Assembly (NCBI RefSeq): GCF_004027225.2
Contig: NC_046358.1
Coordinates: 65,305,028-65,369,027 of the forward strand
Reading direction: 5' to 3'
Source of the DNA: Strigops habroptila
Lineage: Eukaryota; Chordata; Aves; Psittaciformes; Psittacidae
Length of the DNA: 64,000 nucleotides
Below, in pieces: positions 1-55,700 of this stretch (positions are counted from its first letter, which is position 1; each line of letters opens with the position of its first letter). The notes under the pieces are model-generated. The model did not search any database. It was not told the DNA's origin and saw nothing but the letters and a program-made list of their open reading frames with translations. The translations under genes and the position numbers were made by a program.

Positions 1-1499
1 GTGGTAACAGAATCACAAGAATATTGTGCAAAGCTTGAAAACACGGAACAGACACATCTTGGGAAGCCAGGAGTTGTACTTGCTCTACCACACACTGTAG
101 TGGCAACCCATATAAACACCTATGGCTGTTTCCAGCTGCAACACAGAACTAATACTTGCACAACTCCTTGAGAACAGGGATACAAGTCATAAGTCTTGCT
201 GCAGCATGATATGTCAGCTGGCAATATCACAGATGGATGCCTGTTCTTCAAATCTCAGGAAATATTGAGATTCAAATTCTGCCCTTGAAGAAACTACAAG
301 TTTGATTGATTTTTATGATCTGCTTTCTGCAAGGACAAGCGTGTTTTAACCCAAGCCATCTGGCAAGCTCTCCGTCCTAAAAGTCTCAAAGGACTCTTCT
401 TTGACATCTGTTACTACAGCTCATTATCCATGACCTTTGAAAAGAAGGGCAATGCAACAATCTGTTATTAATAGAGTTAAGTTTAAAAGGAATGTAGCAT
501 CTGTAAGAGTGTGAACCAATTTGAAATACGATGACTAATTAGGCTCATCAGCTTCTCTCACCATGCTCTTCCCCACTGGACTTGAGATGTTTGAGTATCA
601 TTTTGGGTGCTTTTGTGTTTTCTTTCTTCAGAAGGTTTTTTTTCCTGCTGGACTCCCATGATGTCCTGTATGAAAGAAAATATTCACGGTATTACTCCAG
701 CTGGTTCTCAGTAATTCTTATGGCTCTACAGAAGAGAAACACAAATAGAAGTCATTAAAAAACTATCATGTAGCCTTCTGATTACAAGAAATTTGGGAGA
801 GGAGGGTAGGAAGGAAAAGAAATCTTCCCAGTTCCTTATGATTTGATATTCAGCAAAACATAATCAGAACACTGATTAAGACCGTTAAACTTCTTGCTAA
901 CAGGAAATTTCTTTTAAGATCTACTGTATAAGATCTAGCTTATTGCTTACATATGAGTTGAAAAGGGGAAAAAAAACTGGTTTGCAACATACTTACAAAC
1001 CTCTGCAAATAACCATCTGTAACTAATTGCCTTTCTTAACTAGAGAAATTCCTACTGTTGCAACATTACCTGTATTGGACTTTGCCACATTGTGTACTTT
1101 TCCCCAAACCCCTTGCTTGCTACATGTCAGCTACGTCACAGAACACAAGATAACAGTTTATAATCCCATCTAAATCATAAATCAGTGGCAATGGAGAAGG
1201 ACTTACTAGGCCACACCTAATTCCTTCTCTGGAACGTGCATTACATCTTTCTTTTGCTTTGCCCACATACTTCTGTTGTTAAGAGCATCATCCCAAAATG
1301 TAAATATTTGGTAATTCCCCCTGCAGGAAAAAAAAGTCTTGTGGGACAAGACAGACTCTAAGACACAGGGAGTGTTGTAGTTTGCCATTTGGGCGGAATG
1401 TGCTAACAGCTGTTAGTTTTGTACCTTTTGGGGCTTTAATGTTTCAAATCAAACCAGAAACTAGCAGTTATTTCCACTGAAACAGAAATTGTAATACAA

Positions 1500-2060
1500 C
1501 ACTGGCAGGGCCCTGAGGTCACTAACAGGCCTTACTGTCCCTGCCCAGCCTGGCCCAGGGCCTGCCCTGACGACCCATTTCAGCCCATCGCAGGGCCATC
1601 AATCCCCACCCCAGTGATGCCACAAGAGTACTGCTCTCCAGCTCCACCAGAGCCCTGCCTGGCCATGGGTCCTATTAACGTCCCACAGGCTGACATCCTG
1701 GCCCCGCCTCATCCCCATGGTCCTGTCTGGCCATTCTGGGTCCTTGTCCAACACTGCTTCTCCTCCCCAGGCCTGACTCTCACCTCTGTGCTGATGGGCC
1801 CCTGCCTGGCATTGGCCTGGCCTAATCACCACAGGCCTGCCTGGTAACCAGGGTGCCAGACCCTGACCTATGGACTGACCTGCTGTATCATCATGAACCT
1901 GCCTGACTGCCTGGAGTCTTGGTTGAACCTGGCCATAACCTCTGGGTCTGCCCCACTCACCTCATGGAGATACTATGGGACGGACTGACAGGCAACCCCC
2001 TACCTACAGCTGTGTTATCCCAAATAAGCTCCCAGCCCCTTAGGGAGCAGCATTTCACAT
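1500..2060. repeat. C-rich degenerate CCTGCCTGG tract
   Basis: The composition changes abruptly to C-rich and CpG-poor. The word CCTGCCTGG or close variants recurs near 1654, 1720, 1803, 1838 and 1899, spaced irregularly. It looks like an old minisatellite or a degenerate interspersed repeat. Open frames on both strands here simply follow from the composition. I do not recognise the family. Confidence 0.4.
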
Positions 2061-3104
2061 TAAGGCAAAGTAAGGACTCAAACAGGATCAGCCCAGCTGC
2101 AGGGATAATGTGCCACACTCAAGATTCGAAGTATGTAGTATGTTACCCTGCAGAGACCTCCACACAATACATTTCAACAGAAGTGCTCATTTTCAGAAAC
2201 AATCTAAAAATAACATTGCCAACCTGATTAGGCAGAAATCCCAATCAAAGAATGCAAGAAGATACATGGGTGGCAAGAAGCCTACATTACTTACTACTAC
2301 AGTTATTTACTATTTCAATAATTGTAACTGCTACCACCCTATCCTTCAGCAGAGACATTCCAAAATATGGTCAAGCTTCTGCTTTGATTTGAGCCAGAAG
2401 CCCACATCTTCCTCAGCATCAATACTTTCAGTACAAGGTTTCTAAAGCAAGCAATGGAACAACCTCAGGAGGAGGTTATTGATCACGTACAAGAAAAAGA
2501 AAGAGGAATGACAGCAGAATAATTATATCAAGATTGGAGTGTGTGAGCTTACTCCAGTTATTTGTGCTGGTTTTGCTTTACAACAGTAGTGCAGATTCTT
2601 ACAATACACAGTTACAATACTAGTAACGATTTTACCAAGATAGAAAGGCTTTTATTCAGGAATCATCAGAACTGGAAATATTTAGCTCAGATGAAACCTT
2701 TGACATCATTTAGTCCTGTCTGAGAGCAAGGACAACTTCCAACAGGTTGCTCAGCACCTTGCCCAGTTAGATTTTGAATATTTCCAAAGATTCCACATGA
2801 TTTGTCAGTCCTACTGAAAGAGAGTAAGCCTCTTTTCTAAGAGGCCCAGAAAAGAAATCCTGGATTGAGAATTTCCACAGTGTTTAAGCTTGTAGTAGCC
2901 AAATAGCCCACCTATTTTGCAGTGCTCAGCATACTCTATGTGAGAGCTATGCTCAGCCTGCTGAGCACTCGTAAAAAGCCTGCCTGTAGCCAGCAGCATC
3001 TGAGATTTGGTGCTACACCCATTCCCATACACAGTGTATCATTAATCCTACCAGACAACACAGAGACAGGATAATCACCTGGTTACTAATACTGGGAACT
3101 AGCT

Positions 3105-3700
3105 AGATGAGAAGGGCTGGCATTCCTTCCCACAGGCTGCAGTTCTTCATGAACTGCTCCAGTATGGGTCCTTCCCATGGGATGCAGTCCTTCAGGAACA
3201 GACTGCTCCAGAGCAGGGTCCCTGCATGGTCAGCAGTCCTGCCAGCAAACCTGCTCCAGTATGGGCTCCTCTCTCCATGGTGCCACAGGTCCTGCCAGGA
3301 GCCTGCTCCAGCGTGGGCTTCCAATGGGGTCACAGCCTCTTTCAGGCATCCCCCTGCTCTGGCATGGGGTCCTCCCCAGGCTGTAGGTGGATATCTGCTC
3401 CACTGTGGGCTTCCACGGGGACAGGCTGCCTCACCATGGTCTGCAGGGGAATCTCTGCTCTGGCACCTGGAGCACCTCCTCTCTCCTTCTGAACTGACCT
3501 TGGGGTCTGCCAAGTTGTTTCTCTCATGTGTTCTCACTCCTCTCTCCAGATGAAGTTGTGCAGTTTGGGTTCCCCCTCCCTCTCTTCCTGAAAATGTTAT
3601 CCCAGAGGTACTGCCACTGTCACTGATGGGCTCAGCCTTGGTCAGTGGCAGGTCCATCTTGGAGCTGGCTGGCATTGGCACACAAACCCAATACATTTAA
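3105..3700 (-). mobile_element. Degenerate avian LTR/ERV-like interspersed repeat
   Basis: Read on the minus strand, the element contains many loosely tandem units built around GGAGCAG, each followed by a TGGGG or GTGGG-like word. The plus strand shows this as recurring CTGCTCC at roughly 40-70 base spacing. The overall text resembles a common bird repeat that I associate with endogenous retroviral LTR families, but I cannot name the subfamily. A 197-codon minus-strand frame (3103-3696) runs through it and follows the repeat boundaries, so it is repeat-derived rather than a host gene. No intact retroviral gene is present. Confidence 0.55.
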
Positions 3701-4419
3701 CCAGCTTCTTAACAAGAGCCTGAAACAAAATTCACTATTCACATATTGCCTGCACAGAGAGCTCCAGAGAAGCACTCTTCCTCAGAGTCCAAACCTCAGG
3801 GCTTAACAATGAAGTACAGCATTACTGCTCACATTGTGTTAAACGAGGAATCATGCCAACCACACAATTATCTTGGAAGCTCTTCCCATTTGGTGCCTAA
3901 GCTGCAGATCTAACATACAATTCACAGAGTAAATGTCACATGAAGCCCTTGCAAGCAATAATAATACACGTGCTTGATGCTTTTAATCAGCATGCTCTGA
4001 ACTCACTGAAGAAAACTTGATCAAGAAGCATGGCAAAACCCCACATTTTGTCCTACAAAACCAAGGCAGACTCCTGTTCAAGAATGTGTATTTTAAAGAA
4101 AAATCCCTAGCCAGCACCAAAGCTTTACACAGGAGAGGATCAGAGCAGCAGGCTGCTCAGGAGGGGTTCAGCATGCCCGTGTAGGCAGTGAAGGCAGCAC
4201 CTTCCCACACGTCAGGCCCTTCGTGAGACACGGGGGCTATTACCGGGGAGGGGTCGCACGTTAAAAACACCCTCCGTAGTCAGGGGGCACTTGCTGAGCT
4301 CAGTACCGGCCGCGCTTCCTCCCTCGCCAAGAACCGGCAGGTACGCACCCACGGGAGGGCTCACCAGCCCGGCGGACCCTGCCCACTCCCCGAAAACGGT
4401 GCAGAAGCAACTTACTTAC

Positions 4420-4560
4420 CGGGTGCAGCTCGACAGCTCAGCCCTGCCCGGCCGGTACCACGCTTCCTGCTACAAGCGGCACGACGCGGCTCGGCTCGGC
4501 GCGGCGCATCTCACCTGAGCCGCCACCCGCGACCGTCCCGCTCTCCTCAGGGAGGCCCCG
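4420..4560 (-). other. DHCR7: Candidate non-coding first exon of DHCR7
   Basis: On the minus strand a near-perfect donor (CCG then GTAAGTAAG) has its exon-side boundary at 4420. A second strong donor (CTCAG then GTGAGATG) has its boundary at 4515, so two alternative ends for a first exon are possible. The transcription start (right-hand boundary) is not defined by sequence. Human DHCR7, the 7-dehydrocholesterol reductase of the last step of cholesterol synthesis, starts with non-coding exons a few hundred bases from NADSYN1 and is transcribed away from it, which fits. No DHCR7 protein sequence is visible in the window, so identity rests on synteny alone. Confidence 0.45.
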
Positions 4561-4718
4561 CCCCCGCTCCGCCGCTCTGACCAATCCCCGCGGCTCTCCG
4601 GCCCCCTCCGCTCCACCCCATTGGTGGAGCGAGCTCAACCCATGGGCCGAGGGGATGGCGCGGGGGTGGTGGCAGGGTTCTCGCGTCCCGGCACCGCCCC
4701 GGAAGCGGCGGGGCCGCC
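4555..4718. promoter_or_regulatory. Compact bidirectional promoter with Sp1, CCAAT, SRE-like and ETS motifs
   Basis: The interval between the minus-strand donor exon and the NADSYN1 start codon has no TATA box. It contains an Sp1-type CCCCGCCCC (4556-4564), a forward CCAAT (4581-4585), an inverted CCAAT (ATTGG, 4620-4624) and, directly abutting it, CACCCCA (4614-4620), which matches the core of a sterol regulatory element. An ETS-type CCGGAAG lies at 4699-4705. NF-Y next to an SRE is the known logic of mammalian DHCR7 control by SREBP-2; applying it here is inference. Confidence 0.55.
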
Positions 4719-22599
<17,881 letters not shown>

Positions 22600-23065
22600 T
22601 TTGCTGTCTTGTTTAACTGTGGTAATTAACTTGCTAAGCAGAATAGCAGAATGTTCAAAACTGGAGTAATACTGTGATGATGGGCAGAGGTGACACAAAC
22701 AATTGTTGACATGACCATAGTAAATGGTATTTTTAATAATTCTTTTTTTTTTTTTTCTTTCATTTTGATTGACTGCCCACTTTATTCCCAATATGCTTAC
22801 ACTGTAGTTTGGCTGAGGAATCATTTATTAAGGATTTTCTTCAACTTCTTGAGTTAATAGCCTTTCATTGAAAATATTTGGATAAGCTGATCAATCATAA
22901 ATAAATGCAGGGTACTTACTCTTCTGTGAAAGTGAATACATACGCGAGTATAAAGTTTGATTCTGACAACTTGGGATATGGTTTTTGAGTAACATTTAGC
23001 TGAAAGTATAAAATTTTAACAGCTCTGGCATGTGCTGTAGAGGGGAAAAACTCATTTTACTTTGC

Positions 23066-23071
23066 AATAAA
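23066..23071 (+). terminator. NADSYN1: Candidate NADSYN1 poly(A) signal
   Basis: AATAAA 467 bases after the stop codon, followed by TTGTAATTTTGTAATG as a U/GU-rich downstream element. The hexamer at 22900 is an alternative giving a shorter UTR. Confidence 0.45.
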
Positions 23072-23429
23072 CTTGTAATTTTGTAATGCTAATTGGCTCA
23101 GTTCTTACTTTACATGTTTTTTTATTTAGCTAGCATGGGCTATGCTGTCTGGTCCAGTGTTTTCAATGGCCACATAAGGTCTAATTTGGCAAAGGATTGG
23201 AAGTAGGTCTAACTTGAAACAGATGGGTGATCCCCTTGTTAGCGGTATCCAACTTAGAGTTCAGCTTCTTGTTTTGCATCTACTTGCTGGGTAACCTGTG
23301 ACAATAAACTTTAAAATCTTTTGACTTAATTTTCTCGGAGAGGAGCGATACCTGCTTCATCAGGATGGTTGGGGGATTGCTTAGTTGTTACTGCTCACCA
23401 AGATCCTCAGTTGTATTTTAAGGAATTTG

Positions 23430-23435
23430 AATAAA
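23430..23435 (+). terminator. NADSYN1: Alternative NADSYN1 poly(A) signal
   Basis: AATAAA followed within 10-40 bases by GTTGG, GGTGTGATTT and later GATGTGT, a convincing GU-rich downstream element. It would give a UTR of roughly 0.85 kb. Confidence 0.4.
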
Positions 23436-25208
23436 GTTGGATTGGTGTGATTTCCCTCCTGGCATTTTTGATGTGTAAAGGTGATCGGTGTACCTGAAAT
23501 AAGAAATATCTTCTGGTGCATGATATCTTGAATAGAGAGGACACAAGGTTGATATCCATGCCACTGTTGTTATTCCTATATGCTCTGGTGCTGCCTGTCC
23601 GGGAGGTGTGACCTCTTATCAGTGACCATGCCAGCAGTGAGCAGTTGGACTTGTCCGCGTAATCCCTTTGCTGTTGGAATCAAGCTCGCTTGGGTGTAAA
23701 ACATCTGGAAATGGAGTCAGTACTGCAGAATGAAGTATAAAGCCAGCTTCCCTTCAGCATCTTCCACCTACTGTTTGCAAAAAGTTATTTTAACTTCACA
23801 ACTTCATTGATCTTTTAAATATGTCCAATGCTATGGAATAATAAAAAATTCATTTAATGTTTGGCCAGTTCTACTGTGGTTTTTTTTTTTTTTTTTTTTT
23901 TTTTAAATACAAACAAAAAAATTTGAAAGCTGTGCTTTTAGCAGGGAAAACAAACTAGAACTGCATTTTTGAGGTTCTGGGCAAACAATGCTATGAGTGC
24001 GACAGCAGGGGAGCTTGGGACAAGTGAGAGTCTTAAAGCTGGTCGTACGTTGTGCTAATGAAAAATGCCTGCTAAAAGGGCATGTTCTCCACATTTGTTT
24101 TCCATAATCCAGAAAGAGAGAGTTGATTCACTTGCAGTTAAAGATGCTGCATTGTTCTTGGTGGGTTTGTTATGTGGTATTCATGTAAAAACATACTACC
24201 TTACCTTATTGGATATTGCTGGTACTAAGAGGTTTATGTTTGATGGAAAACCTCAGCTGAGATTTACCTTCCTTCACTATCAGTTGAACACTTCCACTTC
24301 CCGTTCTGGCCAGAGAGAGCTGGATGAATTTCAAACAGAAGTTCATTGTATATTTGAAGGCTTCTTATTTCCTTTTTTTGATTCCCTGAAGCTACCGATT
24401 CTCTTCCTTGACAATCACAGAAGAGGAAAAAAGGAAACATTTGCTTTCATTCAAATAAAAAATAATAGCAAAAATAAAACATTGTTTACATGTGTTTCAT
24501 GTTACTTTGGTTACCCTGAATATTTCAGACACTTAATGATAGGACAGTTGTGCTTCTTCGCAATGGCAATTACACCATGTATACAAATTGCATATTCTTT
24601 CTTACCTGCTAGTGCTGAATATAGATTGTACCAGCCCACCCCTACTTTCCTTTTATTATTCTGAATTTTTCCCTAGTGTGTAGCCCTTAGTTCAACTGTT
24701 ATCAACACTAACTTCTATTTTATCAGTGGTGAGAACAGGAAATAACTGTAACATGTAGCTGTTGACATTCACTGTTAGTAGTGATGACTATTACAGTAAA
24801 GGTCATGTCATGGAGGCTTCCTTTTAACTTAAGCTTCTTAAAAAGGCTGAATTATTTAGATATCCATGTAAAACTGATGTTTGACACGTTGATTGTGTAA
24901 CTGGAGGCAAAAACTACCCCGTCGCTAACTAAGGAGTAGATGATGGACCTACTTTTGGTGCTCAGGTTGGAACACTAACGTGAGGGATGGATAAACTTCT
25001 GTGTTCATCATTATGCTGCCGTAGCTCCCACCATGTGGCAGAAAAGTGTGTAGTTGTCAAATCATCCTGACATCTCCTCTTTTGAAATTGCAGCTTTATT
25101 GTACATTGCGTATGAAGGGGACTGTGAGGAAAGGGGGGGAGCAGCAAAAGTGAAGCATCTTTTAACAGTCAATGCAGCAGGAGCTAAGTATATAGTTGCT
25201 CCTCGGCT

Positions 25209-25290
25209 TCCTACGTAATTAAATACAAATTTAGTTAATTTAAATACTTTAGTATTTAGTTTAATTTAGTTAATTTAAAATACTTTCTGC
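25209..25290 (+). repeat. AT-rich imperfect direct repeat
   Basis: TTAGTTAATTTAAATACTTT is followed after about 30 bases by TTAGTTAATTTAAAATACTT, with TAGTATTTAGTTTAA between them. It is probably a small local duplication just upstream of the TPCN2 CpG island. Confidence 0.7.
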
Positions 25291-25640
25291 GACCAGGGAG
25301 GTAAAGGATGAGGAATGTAACTACAAGCAGGACGCAGCTATTATTTCCTCTGCTTCCTGAGCCCAGCCCCGATCGGCGGCAGGGCGTCCCGCAGCCTCCC
25401 CTGAGACAGCGCCCAGCCGAGGACACCGAGTCTGCAGCTGCCGTGAGGTAAAAAATCTCCAATTCCTCACGAGGGATGGTTTTTTCACACCGTAAACGAC
25501 GCCTGGGGTCTGCTCTCCTCAATTCCGGTGAAGAAAGAGCACTCTACCTCAGGCTCACTGGCCGCGCGGCCCGAGGCCAAACTGAACGGGCCGCGCCGTT
25601 GGGCGGGAGGAGCCCCGTTCCCGCCCTCCCCCGGCAGCCG

Positions 25641-25648
25641 GTCACGTG
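25641..25648. promoter_or_regulatory. TPCN2: GTCACGTG E-box, candidate CLEAR site
   Basis: GTCACGTG, 61 bases upstream of the TPCN2 start codon, matches eight bases of the TFEB/TFE3/MITF CLEAR consensus GTCACGTGAC. Those factors drive lysosomal and melanosomal genes, and TPC2 is a lysosome and melanosome channel. Position and context support function; binding is not shown. Confidence 0.6.
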
Positions 25649-25708
25649 CGGCGGGCGGTGCTCTCCCATCGCGGTGGCGGCACGGGCGGAGCGCCTTGGG
25701 TGCTGCTG

Positions 25709-52728
<27,020 letters not shown>

Positions 52729-55700
52729 CTGCTGGGAAGGACTGATTTATTTAGACCTCTGTTTTCTTGAGGTTGTCAGCTGAAAGAAACTGAATGGATT
52801 TTCTGGGAGGTGCTGTTAGGAGAGAGGCTTGTAGGACAGCATGTGAGGTTTTGCTTGGCAATTCTCTGCAGAAAGAGGGTTTTATTTCTGGTTCATCTTT
52901 TTTTTTTTTTTTTAAGATTTGAATCTTGCTGATTGGACTTGATTTTAAGTTGCTATTTTAGCAGAGTTTTGCAGCTGTTATTTTTATAAACTGTTGATAT
53001 CGGAGCGTTTTATTTTTTCTTTAAGAAAGAAGGGAAAGTGTGTTTAAAATGACCATGCACTTTAAAAGATGAACTTTGTAACCACTGAGCCTGCTACTTC
53101 TTTCAGCACAAGAAAATGGAACTTCCTTTTCTGGTAGGTGAGCGTGGCAAGGGCTATGCCCTGCAGTTTAGGAATGGATTAGGCAGGACCAGAACAAAAT
53201 CCGTAATGTTTTTGCAGTGAGAGTGGAAACACTATTTTTATTGAAATGAGACACCAGCATATCTTACCACATCCTGAAAATCTATTCATCATGTCAGAAC
53301 ACAATCTCTTTGTTTTTGATCGAGGGTTGCATCATGCTGGTAACTTTGAGAGCAGTTAGAACTTTGAACGGGGCAGTTGCACTTGTGGTTTTCAATGTGG
53401 TAAAATTGAGCTCTCCTTTAGAGTCAATATTCTCATGTTGCTTTTTAGCGAACCTCTTCCTCCTACTTTCTCCCAACTCCTGTTCTACACTGTATCATAT
53501 TCTGTGGAAAAAGCTGAGGGGAATGAACTTTGGCCGGAATGTAGCACTCTGATCACTGTGAGTCTCTTGCTTCAGGGTTGGGGGGAGAAGAAGGGGGAGA
53601 GAAAAAAAGGTTGAATGGGATAATCAAAGTGCTTAGCAGTTCAAATTTTCATATGTGTCTGTGGGAATTGAAAGTGCTTAACCAGTATTGCAAGATCACA
53701 TTCTTTTCTGGCTTAATGAACCAGATGCTGTATTCCACTTTCACCTGGGTAATGCTTTTTGGGTAAATAACTTTGTCAACAAATCTGAAGTGGAGAATGA
53801 ACAGTAACCCATGGCCATGTGCTTCTCATTATCCCTTAGTATTCCTCTAAAAAAGGTGTGTGTGCTTGAATCTTTGTCATATAAGTAGTAAATCACTATG
53901 AAGAATAGAATCAATCCCAACTACTATTTCTGTGTGTAAAAATGGAACTATCCTTTAGGGTGCTGCCTTGTCGTTGAGACGCTGATCGCCAAAATAGACA
54001 TTCTTGTGGTGATCTCTGCATTGACAAAAGCACAGACACTTTTCCTCCTCTTACTTTATCCTTCATCTTTTCTTTCTTTCCTGCATAAGGGAGAGAAAAA
54101 TACCTGGGATGCTGGTGCATTTGAACTCAAAAGCATAGTTCTGCGTTGTTGTCTCACTGTTCAGAAGTTGCATAGTGATTCTTGTCTCCTTCTTTATCCT
54201 CAGCTTCTCTTTGCCTTGTGCTGCAGAACAAAAGGTCTTGCAGCTTGCATATATGTAGCACAAATCTGAACAGAGCTCTGTACTACTCCTGCAATCTTTC
54301 TTTACTTTTGTAAGCTTGCTCTTAAGCCATCCTCTTGTCTGTGTTTTGACTCTTGTCTCTATTCCAGAATAATCCACCCAATAACTCACTTGCACTGGTT
54401 TCTGTGGCATTACCATGCTTATTTTCAGCCATGCACTTAGAACACACATTGTTGCAAGTAGATAGAGGCATCAGCACACATTTTTTTACTAGGTTTGAGG
54501 TTTTGTTCAGTATGGCTTTACATCAGGATGGTTTCTGCTCCTAGCATGATGTCATCACTGCCATCAATTCATTGGCACTTATTAACAGAGGTTAAATAGT
54601 TTATTTTACCTTTCTACTAAGAAATATTATTTTTATTGTCTACTTTTCTAAATACTTGAAGAAGAAGCTTTGCCTTGCCAAAAAGAAAATGGCCAGTTCT
54701 TATCAGCCTGCAAGCTTAATGGTTTTTGTTTATTAAGGTTGTTTGGGTTTTTGTGTTTTTCTTGGTTTGGGTTTTTTTTGTTTTTTTTTTTTTTTGTTTT
54801 TTTTTTTTTGCCATTACATTTCACGACAGTCTACCAAAGCAACACAAATTGGTGTGGGATTATTTTAAGCATCACAAATGTCTCCATTATGCAGCCTTTC
54901 CATCTGGGCAAATAGGAAGAAGGCTTTCTGAATGGAATAGTCTTAGTCTTGTTCTGGTTTCACATTTGTTTAATTGCCTGAAAGTATAACTAGAATTTAA
55001 CACAGAATCGTGGTACCTGATGTCACTTGAACTGGAAGATGTAAATGACCACAAGTCTTATGCAATAATTGTATAAATCATGAAAATGAATGTATGTAAC
55101 TGGGTGAACTTTGAGGTTTGCATTATTAAAAAAAAGTTCCTTCTTAAAATATGAAAATAACTGGGGTGTTGAAATGATTCTTGTGGTTTGGTTTTGCCTT
55201 TCCCCTCTCCACTGATTTCTGCTGTGCTCAGCATCTGTGCTCCCATTATCTTTACTAGTTGAAGGCTGAGGCCATGAAAGAAGTTACATACAAGTGGGAT
55301 GCAACTCCCTGGTTTCAAAATGCAGGACCTCAAGTGTGCTGCTTTGTTACTCTCCAGTTCTAGAAGCACACAACAGCATCTGTAGGTACTTAATATGTTT
55401 AATTATTAAGGTGAAACTTCGCTAGAACTGAGCATTCAGGGTGTTGAACAGCTTGATTTCCATTTGTGTTCCAGCCTTTGCATCTGCAAACTAGGTATTT
55501 CTTCATCAATTTTTGTTCCCGAAAAGATCGGTGCAGTAAGCATTCTCGTACCATTTCAACTGGGACAGATTTGCACATAATTTAGCAGGGTCCATGGCAT
55601 TCTTTTGAAACAGGTTCTGGGTTAGAAGATTTTATTCTATTTATTTATTTAAGAACAAAACAAAACCAAGCTAAAGGCTTAAACTTGCTGATGTCTCTGA

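Larger units (their letters stand above)
1..4419 (-). other. Non-coding stretch, probable DHCR7 first intron
   Basis: I see no conserved coding exon on either strand. A splice donor on the minus strand at 4419/4420 points leftward, and NADSYN1 lies head-to-head with DHCR7 in human, so this stretch is most simply the first intron of DHCR7 with its coding exons beyond the left edge. That assignment is synteny inference, not sequence match. The stretch contains a C-rich repeat-like tract (about 1500-2060) and an LTR/ERV-like repeat (about 3105-3700). The remainder is AT-rich unique-looking DNA. Confidence 0.4.
22600..25340 (+). other. NADSYN1 3' UTR and spacer before TPCN2
   Basis: Canonical AATAAA hexamers follow the NADSYN1 stop at 22900-22905, 23066-23071, 23303-23308, 23430-23435 and 23840-23845. 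The ones at 23066 and 23430 have GT-rich sequence downstream and are the best candidates for the true end. A 25-T run lies at 23880-23904. A 199-codon frame at 24065-24664 has no recognisable product. Toward 25209-25290 there is an AT-rich imperfect direct repeat. Confidence 0.6.

Noticed and set aside
1599-1847. Overlapping 77-codon frames on both strands
   Set aside because: They lie in the C-rich repeat-like tract; open frames on both strands at once reflect base composition, and there are no splice signals or known motifs.
3103-3696. 197-codon minus-strand frame as a host gene
   Set aside because: Its limits coincide with an interspersed repeat and the translation is low in family-like motifs.
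1-4400. A DHCR7 coding exon on the minus strand
   Set aside because: None of the minus-strand frames resembles the sterol reductase; only a non-coding first exon is plausible within the window.
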